Of a stretch of DNA of 64,000 nucleotides, positions 46,060 through 55,169 are shown in pieces. Both the position numbers and the translations under genes were made by a program. The notes below the pieces were generated by a model. The model saw only the letters and a program-made list of their open reading frames with translations, searched no databases and had not been told where the DNA came from. This DNA is from Ariolimax columbianus (lineage: Eukaryota; Mollusca; Gastropoda; Stylommatophora; Arionidae), in NCBI GenBank assembly GCA_036924085.1, contig JAVGWX010000004.1, positions 80,430,941-80,494,940 on the forward strand, written 5' to 3'. Within the stretch, counting starts at the first letter, position 1, and each line of letters starts with the position of its first letter.

Positions 46060-46435
46060 GAGGATTGATTAGGATCCAGATGCTGAGCATCGCATGAGCT
46101 GCAGTGGTCAGCGACTCATAGCTAACTGCTAGCGTCAGGGCCAGCGAACTAAGACTGAAAAGACCCTTCTACACCTTCACGTGGTGATCCTGGGTAACAG
46201 ACTACACCAGAGCAGACTGGCTAAGGAGAAGGAATCGAAGAGGGATGGATAACCTGGTACTCACAAATGGCTGCTGAAGTCGGATGTGTCGGGCCGAAAG
46301 GTGCAAATATCGCAGTCAAGCTGTAAACTACGAGACAGCGCATTCCGTTCTCTGGACAACATCCTGTTACTTGCAAAGTGATTTTCAAGGCTTGGTAGCA
46401 GAAGATTGAGAACGAACGACAAAGAAGAAGCAGAA
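46060..46435 (+). mobile_element. copy of family S, nested
   Basis: ggatccagatgctgagcatc, gtggtcagcgactcatagc, ttctacaccttcacgtggtg, gtcggatgtgtcgggccgaa, agctgtaaactacgagacag, then gattgagaacgaacgac and a GAAGAAG tail. Best full-length example of the family. Confidence 0.85.
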
Positions 46436-46664
46436 AGAAGACAGACAGAATAACCAGACATGCGCTGAATTGGAACCCACAGAGAAAGAAACAAGTGGAA
46501 AGACTGTGAAACACCTGTTGATGAACAGTCAAGGAAGTCAGGGTCTCATGGGTGGAACTCAAGAAGGCAACACAAAATAGGAACAGATGAAGAGCATCTG
46601 TTGCAGCCTTATTTTCAAGTGGAACCAGACAGATAAATGATGATGATGATGATGATGATGACAT

Positions 46665-47452
46665 AGGTTACAAGTCCTAAAAAGGCAGGTGAAGTTTTGT
46701 TCATATTACCTGTTGTAGAAGAATAACAAGAAAATATTAAAAAACTATGTTTTTCAGTACGAGCTTTAATTTTACCAAGACATGTTTTTTTCTGTGGCTT
46801 TTCTTTGTTGCCAGCGCTTAGACAATCGTCCCTCATCTTGCAAGTTAGTTTCCAGTCTGCTCATTGATAAAGTGACAAACCATTAACCCTTTGAGCCCTG
46901 GCCAGCCGGTAGGTAAAATTCCATGATGCTATGCTCCTGAGAAAATACGTACAAGGCAGACATCTGAGGAAAGCTATTTACTATGACAAAACTCTGTGTT
47001 CTAATTTCCCTTTTCTATCTCAAATTGAATAACCTGAGCATCTCCAATTTTCTCTTGTTATGCCAGTAAATTGTGGAATATATTTATTGAAGACCATCCT
47101 GTATCAAATTTACTTGATAAATTATGTCGGAGACACCACGGACCGGATTGTAGTCTGATTCTCCGAAGGACAGGAAAGGCTTTTATTAGCTTCATCACAC
47201 GCGTAGTTCAAATAATCACTTGTCCTTTTCAGAATAAACACCATCCAAATACAATTTATCGGCCTCCAAAGCCTTTCTAATGCTTTCAATGGATTGTTCT
47301 GTAGTTAGCCATGTTGAACGGCCATTTTCAAAATTTTCAAAACTATATTCCATTACAAAAATTACAAATTCATAGACATCATTTCCTATTTCATAAATGC
47401 TGCCGTATTTGTTATCACCAGAAATGTGTGTATTGTGTAGACGTCACAATAT
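46665..47452. other. intronic, no gene seen
   Basis: AT-rich. No exon, array or element recognised. Confidence 0.5.
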
Positions 47453-47725
47453 TATACTTAACTTAATGTCTTTATACTGGTTTAGAAGACTCTACAGAGT
47501 CTGTATAAACCCAGTTTCTTGGAAGGTGGTTTAACCGATGTGCGAGTCTATCTTAATAGACTCAAACAATATAGCTAAGTAGACCCACAACCAGTTAGGC
47601 CTCATCTATAGCTGCTCTTAATAAACCATCTGGGGAAAAGTACAAATAACTTGGGTAGATAACTTAGATATCGAACCTCCGGCGCCCGAAACGGACACCT
47701 TACCTCGAGACCACCGAGTCCCCCC
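47453..47725 (-). mobile_element. SINE family U: tRNA-like head, CR1-like tail
   Basis: Reverse strand. Head gggggactcggtggtctcgag and ggaggttcgatatc (A and B boxes in tRNA spacing). Body ctaccc..agttatttg, gctgctct-type and gactcgcacatcggtt. 3' end gaaactgggtttatacagac, tctaaaccagtataaaga, cattaagttaagt. The last about 70 bp match the 3' UTR of the CR1-like copies at 12766 and 45440. Confidence 0.88.
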
Positions 47726-48379
47726 AAAATCTAAGCAGTACAGCCTGAAATATGCCTTAGAATAATGGTCTATCCATCATACTGATTCATGGGTGTCTCT
47801 GGGAATGGGGTATTTACACACACACAGACACACACATACTGATGCATCGGTTCAAAGGTTAACAAATTCACATAATGTGACTTATTTTATTTACTTGCTC
47901 AATTCAATCTAGAATTGTTTGTGATTTTGATGTTTTTGTCTACAGTGATGATAGATAAGAGAATCTGGTTATTTGACAATTCAATGAATTACTAATTTCC
48001 ACTTTTACTTTTTCCCAAATTAAACTTTAACAATTTTAAGAATTTCACTGAAGATGAGTTCCGTCTGCCACGAATTGAATTGATCGACTGATTTTTATTT
48101 CATCAACAAAGCATATTTCTAAATGACACATTTCTTGCTCTTTACTAGCACAACATTGTTGCTGGTTCTTTTACATCCATCTCTCACGCTGCGTGGAAGA
48201 CTACTGTGGCAAGTAGCCAGGCATTCGCTAGAGAATCAATTGAAACATGGTCACGTTGTCAAAGACAATATAAAGAAACTATGTTTTTCAGTAAAAACTT
48301 TTGAATAACCTGCAGATGAGGATCTAGCCAGGATACAAAAGACAAAAGTGACCTTGACCTTGTTGAAAACTACAAGAAA
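47726..48379. other. intronic, no gene seen
   Basis: Contains a CA-rich stretch (47815-47840) and no coding signal or recognised element. Confidence 0.45.
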
Positions 48380-48610
48380 CTCTAAAATGAACAAAATGGA
48401 TACCAGGCCAATGATTTTGAACTCCTATGTGAAGTCTGTCCTTCTTTATGAAGTGGAAACATGACAAATGATCAAACTCAATATTAAAAGATTACAGGGC
48501 TGTACCAACAAAAACATTAGAAATATTTTGGGCCTGCAGAACAAGACAAGACAAATATATATGGAATATGAAATCTTAGGAGGAAGGTGGCATGGAATAG
48601 CCCACACACT
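48380..48610 (+). pseudogene. RTE-like fragment
   Basis: Reads LNSYVKSVLLYEVETW, then MIKLNIKRLQGCTNKNIRNI and LGLQNKTRQI, the segment also present at 45855 and 54900 (minus). Short, no clean ends. Confidence 0.65.
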
Positions 48611-48689
48611 GTGAAAGCCCAAGCCAATGTCACTGGGCAATCTTTGCCATGTAGCTCCCAGAGAATAAGAGCATAAGGAAGCCCAAAGA

Positions 48690-48746
48690 TCCCGTGGATC
48701 TTCTGATAAAAATTCCCCTGATCTCTGGGTAGTGGCATTGGACTCC
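48690..48746 (+). repeat. SINE family U head-side fragment
   Basis: gtggatcttctgataaaaat and ccctgatctctgggtagtgg match 44165-44215 (complement). It stops exactly where 18S sequence starts (48747), marking the 5' junction of the chimeric insertion. Confidence 0.6.
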
Positions 48747-49463
48747 CAGGCGCGCAACTTACCCACTCCCGGCACGGAGGGGTAGTGACGAAAAATAACA
48801 AAACGGGACTTTTTCGAGGCCCCGTAATTGGAATGAGTACACTTTAAACCCTTTAACGAGGATCTATTGGAGGGCAAGTCTGGTGCCAGCAGCCGCGGTA
48901 ATTCCAGCTCCAATAGCGTATATTAAAGTTGTTGCAGTTAAAAAGCTCGTAGTTGGATCTCAGGCGCAGGCGGGCAGTCCGGCTCACGCCGGTTCACTGC
49001 CCGTTGTCTCCTGCCCTACCGTCTGCCGGCTCTCTCCCGCGGGTGCTCTTCGCTGAGTGTCCTGAGTGGCCAGCGCGTTTACTTTGAAAAAATTTGAGTG
49101 TTCAAAGCAAGCCTCGGCTGCCTGAATAATGGTGCATGGAATAATGGAATAGGACCTCAGTTCTATTTTGTTGGTTTTTGGAACTGGAGGTAATGAATAA
49201 CAGGGACAAACGGGGGCATTCGTATTGCGGCATTAGAGGTGAAATTCTTGGATCGCCGCAAGACGAGCTACTGCGAAAGCATTTGTCAAGAATGTTTTCA
49301 TTAATCAAGAACGAAAGTCAGAGGCGATAGGACGATCAGATACCGTCGTAGTTCTGACCATAAACGATGCCGACTAGCAATCCGCAGGAGTTGCTTCGAT
49401 GACTCTGCGGGCAGCTTCCGGGAAACCAAAGTGTTTGGGTTCCAGGGGAAGTATGGTTGCAAA

Positions 49464-49503
<40 letters not shown>

Positions 49504-49568
49504 ATGGAGCCTGCGGCTTAATTTGACACGCCAACACTGAAATGATTGACAGGTCGAGAGCACTTTCG
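48747..49568 (+). rRNA. partial 18S rRNA, retrotransposed, joined to 28S
   Basis: Not a working gene. It runs from caggcgcgcaacttacccac through cgaggccccgtaattgg, gtgccagcagccgcggtaa, attccagctccaatagcg, the V4 region, gaggtgaaattcttggatcg, cttaaaggaattgacgg and gcctgcggcttaatttgac to attgacaggtcgagagcac. Roughly the middle half of 18S. Well conserved up to about 49525, after which about 25 nt around the caacacgggaaac region are missing or scrambled. It ends inside the helix after attgacag, where 28S begins. Confidence 0.96.
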
Positions 49569-49572
49569 TTGG

Positions 49573-49695
49573 GTCTAATAGGGAACGTGTGCTGGAATTA
49601 TACCCTCGGAAGATATGTCAGTTTTACCCTACTAATGACAGGGCGTTGCTACGGTAGTCCTGCTAAATCCGAAAGGAATCGCAGGTTTCAGACAC
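49573..49695 (+). rRNA. 28S rRNA segment fused to 18S
   Basis: tctaatagggaacgtgtgct, cggaagatatgtcagtttta, ccctactaatgacag, gttgctacggtagtcctgct, aggaatcgcaggtttcagac: a late 28S segment. The 18S side ends and the 28S side begins within cgttgggtctaatagg, the same junction as in the monomers at 50741 and 50905. Confidence 0.94.
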
Positions 49696-50730
49696 AAAGC
49701 AAAGATGCACGAAGATCCCAAACAACTAACAACACCAAAACCCATCACTACTGTACGAAAACCTACCTGGAGGCAGGAAATATTTCCAGAGGTGGTAGAA
49801 AATATACCAGGTATTGGAAACAAAAACTGCCAGACTGAAAAAGAAACGAGAGATACTACCCTAAGCTTTATATCGAAAAACTACCCAAGCATGGACTGGA
49901 CCCATGCATACACCGACGGCTCTGTAACAAACACTACACAGAATGGAGGGGCAGGAGCATTCCTGAACCTACCAAATGGCAGAAAAATAACACTGTCATT
50001 CGCTACTGGTAAGTACACAAGCAATTTCAGAGCGGAGGCAGAGGCACTGAGGGCGGCAGTGGAAGAAATGGTGACACATAAAGAAAATGAAAGCCATACA
50101 GTCCTGCTTACAGATGCTCTGGCCGTAGTCACAGCGCTAAAAAGCCAGAAAAACACTGAGCTTAATGACTTAAGAGCACTACTCTGTCAACTATGCCAGC
50201 AGTCCGCACCAAAAAGGGTAGTGGTACAGTGGGTCCCATCACACTGCAACATCCAAGGCAACGAGGAGGCAGACAGACTGGCAAAAAAAAAAAGGTGCAA
50301 GACTACCACAAACAGATACTAGTATGACGTACGAAGAGTCAAAACGGCTTATCAAAGCCAGATACATGACCAAATGGGAAACCGAACATACTGGTTACAC
50401 CAAAAACAATGCCTATTACCAGTTGAACAGAAGAGAGCAGGTCGTTGTCTTCAGACTTCGCACTGGCCACAATAGACTCAGGTACCACCTATTCAACAAA
50501 TTGAAGATAGGTGGAACCGACGAATGCCCGTGTGGTACCGGGAAAATGACCGCTGAACATCTGCTGCAGAACTGCCCGACATACGAGGATCAGAGAGAGC
50601 AGATGTGGCCATCACCAGTGGAACCACATGACAAGCTCTATGGCAGTGTCGACAGCCTCAGGATGACCGCTGCTTTTTTCGAAAAAATAATGGTTACTGT
50701 CTGACTGCGTACGAAGAAGAAGAAGAAGAA
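49696..50730 (+). mobile_element. element A family 3' part, joined to rRNA
   Basis: Corresponds to about 4632-5665 of element A. The junction with 28S falls at caaagcaaag, where cagacac meets the element. Open to 50322 through RNase H (YTDGS, FRAEAEAL, LLTDALAVV, NEEADRLAK), then a frameshift in an A run (50284-50293), then open 50324-50704 with CPCGTGKMTAEHLLQNC. GAA tail 50712-50730. Probably one chimeric insertion together with 48747-49695. Confidence 0.9.
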
Positions 50731-50740
50731 GACACTTGGT

Positions 50741-51068
50741 CATTGACTGACTATTAGCTCTCTCTGGATTTGTTGGGTCTAATAGGTAACGGGTGCTGGT
50801 ATTAGACCCACGGAAGACAGGTCAGTTTTACCCTCTTAATGACAGAGCGTTGCTACGGTAATCCTGCTCAACCCTAGAGGAATCGCAGGTTTCAGACACT
50901 TGGTCATTGACTGATTAAAAAGCTCTCTCTTGATTCGTTGAATCTAATAGGGAACGGGTGCTGGTATTAGACCCTCGGAAGACAGGTCAGTTCACACTAC
51001 TAATGACAGAGCGTTGCTATGGTAATCCTGCTCATTTCGAGAGGAATCGCAGGTCTCAGACATTTGGT
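50741..51068 (+). rRNA. two 164-bp tandem 18S-28S fusion monomers
   Basis: Each has an 18S piece (cattgactga...agctctctct...gattcgttg, compare attgacagattga..agctctttctcgattc in 18S) followed by a 28S piece (tctaatagggaacgg... gctacggtaatcctgctca ...cgcaggt.tcagaca). Monomer starts are at 50741 and 50905. The second passes without a break into downstream 28S (tttggtccacgtgcttggct). Confidence 0.9.
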
Positions 51069-51425
51069 CCACGTGCTTGGCTGATAAGCCAATGGTGCGA
51101 GGCTACCATCTGAGGGATTATGGCCGAACGCCTCTAAGCTGGAATCCCGCCCTGAATCTCAGCATCACTGCAATGGGAGGCTACGATATGGTTGGGACCT
51201 GGGGCTCGCGTCTCAGCCCGACCCGGTCGAGCCGCAGAAAAAGGTCTCTGCCGTCCCGCCGATCAAAGCGGGCGGGAAGCTGCTCGATATTCACCCCATA
51301 CGGCGTTGAGGTGTGAAACAACTAGTAGAAGACTTAGTTCTCGGTCGGGGTGTCGTAAGCAGTAGAGCAGCCACCTCACTGCGAACTGTTGAGACTCAGC
51401 CCTTGATCATGAGTTATGTCCGCAC
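51069..51425 (+). rRNA. 28S rRNA 3'-end sequence in element B leader
   Basis: cttggctgataagccaatgg, gcgaggctaccatctgaggg, attatgg, gaacgcctctaagctgg, aatcccgccc, then the last variable region (atcaaagcgggcgggaagct), tcggggtgtcgtaagcagta, gagcagccacctcactgcga and gttgagactcagccc. Closer to normal 28S than the leader at 816. Confidence 0.93.
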
Positions 51426-52089
51426 ACCAGGCGAACAACATCTCCGTGCCGTGACCAGGCTTGTCCCCTGGTTAAATGCACTCCTGCCTCGCTCTTTACC
51501 TCTGTCTGCTACCAGTCATCCCAATGGACGTGGAAGAGATGCAGGCCAGCGGACATTGCACCTCTGCCCTATTGTGACAACCTCCCAGGTGGCGGGGAAT
51601 GCTAGGCGTACCATCACTGCAGATGAGCCGAGAAAATAAAAGGTGCAAGGAGATACCTCACTCATATGCTACGTTTCTGGCAGGACGTGACGATCCTGAG
51701 ACACATTTTTTTAGACACACTGGACTGCATCTCTTCCGAGATACTTGAAAAACTAGTACATACAGTCCATTATATCATATCATATCATTGCCACACCCTA
51801 TAGACACGAGTGGGGAAGACTCGATAGTCCTATAAGACAACTTCCCTAAGAGAGACAACTCTGACCAAAACAACTGCTGCCTTGCAGATAGGCTGGGGAC
51901 AGCCAAAGGCTAAGGAGGGCATCCCTATAAGAAACGCCTGTTGAAATCAGATGCACTGGGCCACAGGCTTAACAAAGTAACACAGTGCAACGTATGTCGC
52001 TGTAACCAGTGTACGAAGAAGAAGAAGAAGAAGGACTTTCATATTCAGTGTCAAGCACGTTAAGAATTCCTTTGCAGTTGGAAATCGGA

Positions 52090-52340
52090 GAGTATGCTTA
52101 ACTGCCGCTGCCCGGACAAAATTCAAGTTAAGAATCTACACAAGTTATTTGTACCTTTGCCCAGGTGGTTTGTTAAGAGCAGCTATGGATGGCGCTTAAC
52201 ATTGGCTGCGGGTCTACTTAGCTCTAGTGTGAGTCTATTAAGATGGACTTGCACATCGGTAAAAACCACCCTCCAAGAAACTGGTTGTATACAGACTCTG
52301 TAGAGTCTTCTAAACCAGTATAAATACGTTAAGTTAAATT
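52090..52340 (+). mobile_element. SINE family U, 3' part
   Basis: cccggacaaaattcaagtta, ttgtacctttgcccaggtgg, gcgggtctacttagctctag, gacttgcacatcggt, then the CR1-like end aaactggttgtatacagact, ctaaaccagtataaatacg, ttaagttaaattaag. The tRNA-like head is absent. Confidence 0.82.
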
Positions 52341-52424
52341 AAGTTATGAGGGCGAGGATGAATAAAAGAGGGCGAGGATGAATAAAAAGTAATGCCCACA
52401 GATAAATTATGATCTGTCGCATAC

Positions 52425-52538
52425 CTTGTTGCCGTCTAAATCAATAAGCCAAATATCATCGGGTAGAGGGAAGTCCTTTTTGTAGCCAAAGAAGCTTGCT
52501 GGGACTCCTATGAGGTATGGAGTTGGCGCCAAGAGCAG
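52425..52538 (-). CDS. MADD: MADD exon, cDENN
   Basis: 38 codons, phase 0 to 0, acceptor ttccacag, donor gtatgc. It starts [17 protein letters not shown] and ends WLIDLDGNK, matching the cDENN segment that follows the CMASAEQ motif of the previous exon. The nearest repeats are the SINE at 52090-52340 and an interspersed repeat from 52620. Confidence 0.97.
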
Positions 52539-52619
52539 CTGTGGAAGGAACAGCGGTGTGGTGTGCATATAAATTTTTAAAAATACATCATGTTACGGTC
52601 AAGGGTAAGTCAGTATGTA

Positions 52620-53100
52620 AGTTGTTGTTTGCGAATGCCCACAATGAGTAGGTTACTCTTTTGTGCGCCCTGAAAAGGACGTTAAGTGGCGGGTTGCAGT
52701 AGCTTTCCTCACATCCCAAGCGCTGATGAAGGTCGACAGGGATCCTCCAGGCAGTTGTGCTATGCTTGGCCCCCCATCTGTGTGTCACTCACTGCTACAG
52801 GGATCATGTTGACCCTTCACCTCGTTAGCCAGGCTACCATAAAAACAGCCCAAAAGAACTTTCTGCAAAGGATATTCATTAAGAAATGCTTCTTACAAAG
52901 TTCTGTTTACGTTTCAGGATTTAATTCACAGAAAACGTGTAGGCCTGATGACTTGACGACTGCTGCCCCATCTTGACAATGCCAGATGACATATGGCTCG
53001 ATTAACCCAGGAGAAAATTGACTAACCAGGGTGGCGATGTCTTGAACATGCACCTTAAGCCCCAACTGATTTCCATCCACCTGTTTGGTGCACTAAAAAC
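52620..53100 (+). pseudogene. family P repeat followed by mariner-like remnant
   Basis: 52620-52850 is family P (gaatgcccacaatgagtagg, cacatcccaagcg). 52855-53100 resembles 15085-15310: aagaactttctgcaaaggat, attcattaagaaatgcttc, gctcgattaacccaggag, gcgatgtcttgaacatgcac (the LEHPPYSP region, degraded). A larger part of the middle is deleted. Confidence 0.65.
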
Positions 53101-53137
53101 CATATATTTCACATATGACAACAAGGTTGAACATGTG

Positions 53138-53540
53138 ACGCAAATATGGCTGAGACAGCAGACCAAAGACTTCTATGCTGCAGGTTTTGGTGGCTGAGAC
53201 AGCAGACCAAAGACTTCTATGCTACAGGTTTTGGTGGCTGAGACAGCAGACCAAAGACTTCTATGCTACAGGTTTTGGTGGCTGAGACAGCAGACCAAAG
53301 ACTTCTATGCTACAGGTTTTGGTGGCTGAGACAGCAGACCAAAGACTTCTATGCTACAGGTTTTGGTGGCTGAGACAGCAGACCAAAGACTTCTATGCTA
53401 CAGGTTTTGGTGGCTGAGACAGCAGACCAAAGACTTCTATGCTACAGGTTTTGGTGGCTGAGACAGCAGACCAAAGACTTCTATGCTACAGGTTTTGGTG
53501 GCTGAGACAGCAGACCAAAGACTTCTATGCTACAGGTTTT
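53138..53540. repeat. 44-bp minisatellite, 9 near-identical units
   Basis: Unit ggtggctgagacagcagacc, aaagacttctatgctacagg, tttt. Only the first unit differs clearly (atatggctg, gctgcagg). The uniformity suggests very recent expansion or homogenisation. No spacers, so not a CRISPR-type array. Confidence 0.97.
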
Positions 53541-53629
53541 AATGTACCGATAAAGTGATGGGATAAGTGTATAAATGTTGGTGTAAATTATGTTGAGAAA
53601 TGAGGGACAACAGAGGTGTAATAATACTA

Positions 53630-53670
53630 GGGGCGCTTCGAAAGTAATGCCTCCTATTTTATTATGATGT
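53630..53670. mobile_element. mariner-type terminal repeat remnant
   Basis: ctaggggcgcttcgaaagta followed by atgcctcctattttatta resembles mariner ends of the type GGxxGTTCGAAAAGTAATGCC. The partner end was not found. Confidence 0.5.
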
Positions 53671-53869
53671 CCCACATCATCAGAAGTAAAGTCTGTATCT
53701 ATCTTTCTTCAGTCCACTTGTGTCGTTAGACATCTTGGGGAGGTGTGACCTCCTTTGCTGCATTTTTTTGGGAAAGAGAAAATCCGCTGGTGACTTGCAA
53801 GTTCAATCCCAGTATCTATTACCAACCGTTGGGTTGGTTGCCCCTGGAATATAGTATTGCCTTTTTGGG

Positions 53870-54250
53870 ACTAGTGGTGGTGGTAACATAAAATAGAGCA
53901 AGGTAGACTCTCAGCCTGTTACGCACCATCTATGTCAATCCATTAACTACGTAACCAAGACCTGATGTTATATCCACGCAGTCCTTTTTTTTGTGACATA
54001 TTCTCTGTGAGGTGAATCCTAGAATAATTTGAGTAGATTTTTAACTTGAATTTTGCCACAGCAGCAGTCGTTAAATCTACTCTTTTCAAACTGCCAAGGG
54101 ATTTTTAACGTGCGCTACTGTACACGGGTGTCCAATCTCATTACTCAGAGATAAAAAAAAATCTTTTGATCCACGTAAACAATTCCTGTCTCCACCGTGA
54201 TCTCCAGCACCCGAGGTGAACACCTTACTTCTAGACCACTGGGTTCCCCA
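53870..54250 (-). mobile_element. SINE family U, 5' and middle part
   Basis: Reverse strand. The head is ggggaacccagtggtctaga (54225-54247) with tgctggagatcacggtgg, then acaggaattgtttacgtgg, the T-rich middle gagtagatttttaacttgaa, and gtagactctcagcctgttac. The CR1-like tail is missing. Confidence 0.75.
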
Positions 54251-54584
54251 AGTTTAAACCTTCCCACCTAGATTTGTAAAATGATAATTCCATACAACAG
54301 GTGGCAGTGTAGGTCAGTCTGGCAAAATACCTAATGTTATGGAAGCGCGTTACAAACAGAGGTGTACTATTTAATTCCTCGATGCGGAAAAAGTTACACC
54401 AATTTATATTCATCAACGCTTGCTGAACGTTTACGGAGACCAAACAGTGGATGTTAGCACAGTGAGGTGGTGAGTTGTGCGTTTCAGCTGTGGCGAAAAA
54501 GACAAGCCACGTTCCAGATAGCCATGCACAGCTGTCACACCAAGCAATGAAGAATGTCTCGATCAGCTCATGTGCGTAAATAGG

Positions 54585-55037
54585 AGGATTCTCTTTCGTC
54601 TTCTTTCACCCAGGGGTGCATAGGCCATCAACCAACAATCACCAAGCAGCTATGTCCTGTGCAATCTTTTCCACTATCTTCCAGCTTTTTTCCTGTTTTC
54701 TTTACTTCCGCCTACAGATCTCGTCTCCATGTATTCCTTGGTCTGTCTCTCCTTCCCCGGGGGTTCAATGACAGGGATTGCCTGGTGATACTCACTGGCC
54801 TGGGGCTTTCTTAATGTATGACCTATCTCTGTCCCCTTTCTTCCTAAGATTTCCTGTTCCAATTTACCTTGTCCCGCTCTCTCCCAGTCTGTCGTTTGTA
54901 AATTTGTCAAACCATTTCATTCCAAGAATCTTTCTCAGGTACCTGTTGATAAAACCCTGCAGTCTCCTGTTATTGCCTTTGGTCATCTTCCAGGATTCCG
55001 CTCCATACAGCAGGACTGGCTTCACATTTCGAATTTA
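54585..55037 (-). pseudogene. RTE-like C-terminal fragment
   Basis: Minus strand reads KPVLLYG-AES-like start, LQGFINRYLRKILGMK, TNLQTTDWERAGQGKLEQEI, GHTLRKP, then PPGKERQTKEYMETR. These are the LLYGAESW, RWIGHTLRKP and GKRKRGRPRNTWRRD blocks of RTE-like polyproteins. It has frameshifts and is open only in pieces. Confidence 0.8.
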
Positions 55038-55044
55038 AAATCTG

Positions 55045-55165
55045 TATTTTTTGGTTGCGTTTGCCTTATTTCTCTATTTCCCAAGGCGGTGTGCGTTGCA
55101 CTGTAGTTTTTATTTTGCACCTGTCGGCCCAGTGCATATAACTTCAGCATGCATTTTGCCAAGTG
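55045..55165 (-). mobile_element. SINE family T, 5'-truncated
   Basis: Reverse strand 3' part only: ccttatttctctatttccca, aggcggtgtgcgttgcact, cggcccagtgcatataactt, cagcatgcatttt. It separates two RTE-like fragments. Confidence 0.75.
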
Positions 55166-55169
55166 AGAG

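Larger units (their letters stand above)
45205..46640 (+). pseudogene. RTE-like element fragment with two nested insertions
   Basis: Pieces in order: GQIIEDVPNCTYLRSNI (45295-45350), then after a CR1-like insertion LLNTNVKSVLLYGL and SKLQTFINL (45855-45950), then after a family S insertion RHALNWNPQRKK (46445-46490), ending in a GAT microsatellite (46635-46660). The order and motifs (SVLLYG, WNPQGKRK) are those of RTE-like C-terminal halves. Confidence 0.78.
50731..52033 (+). mobile_element. non-autonomous element B with 18S-28S monomers and 28S leader
   Basis: Order: two tandem rRNA-fusion monomers (50741-51068), 28S 3' end (to about 51425), unique leader matching 1216-1770 of element A, then directly the 3' end tcgctgtaaccagtgtacg and GAA repeats. 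No ORF of note (largest 108 codons, inside leader). It shares both ends with element A, so it could be copied by A's enzymes (inference). It begins right at the tail of the preceding copy. A truncated second copy is at 11775. Confidence 0.9.

Noticed and set aside
48446..48913. 155-codon minus-strand ORF
   Set aside because: It is the complement of 18S rRNA and SINE sequence.
48747..51425. A functional rDNA unit
   Set aside because: 18S is partial and joined directly to late 28S with no ITS or 5.8S; pieces are rearranged, tandem and diverged, and flanked by retroelement sequence and tails.
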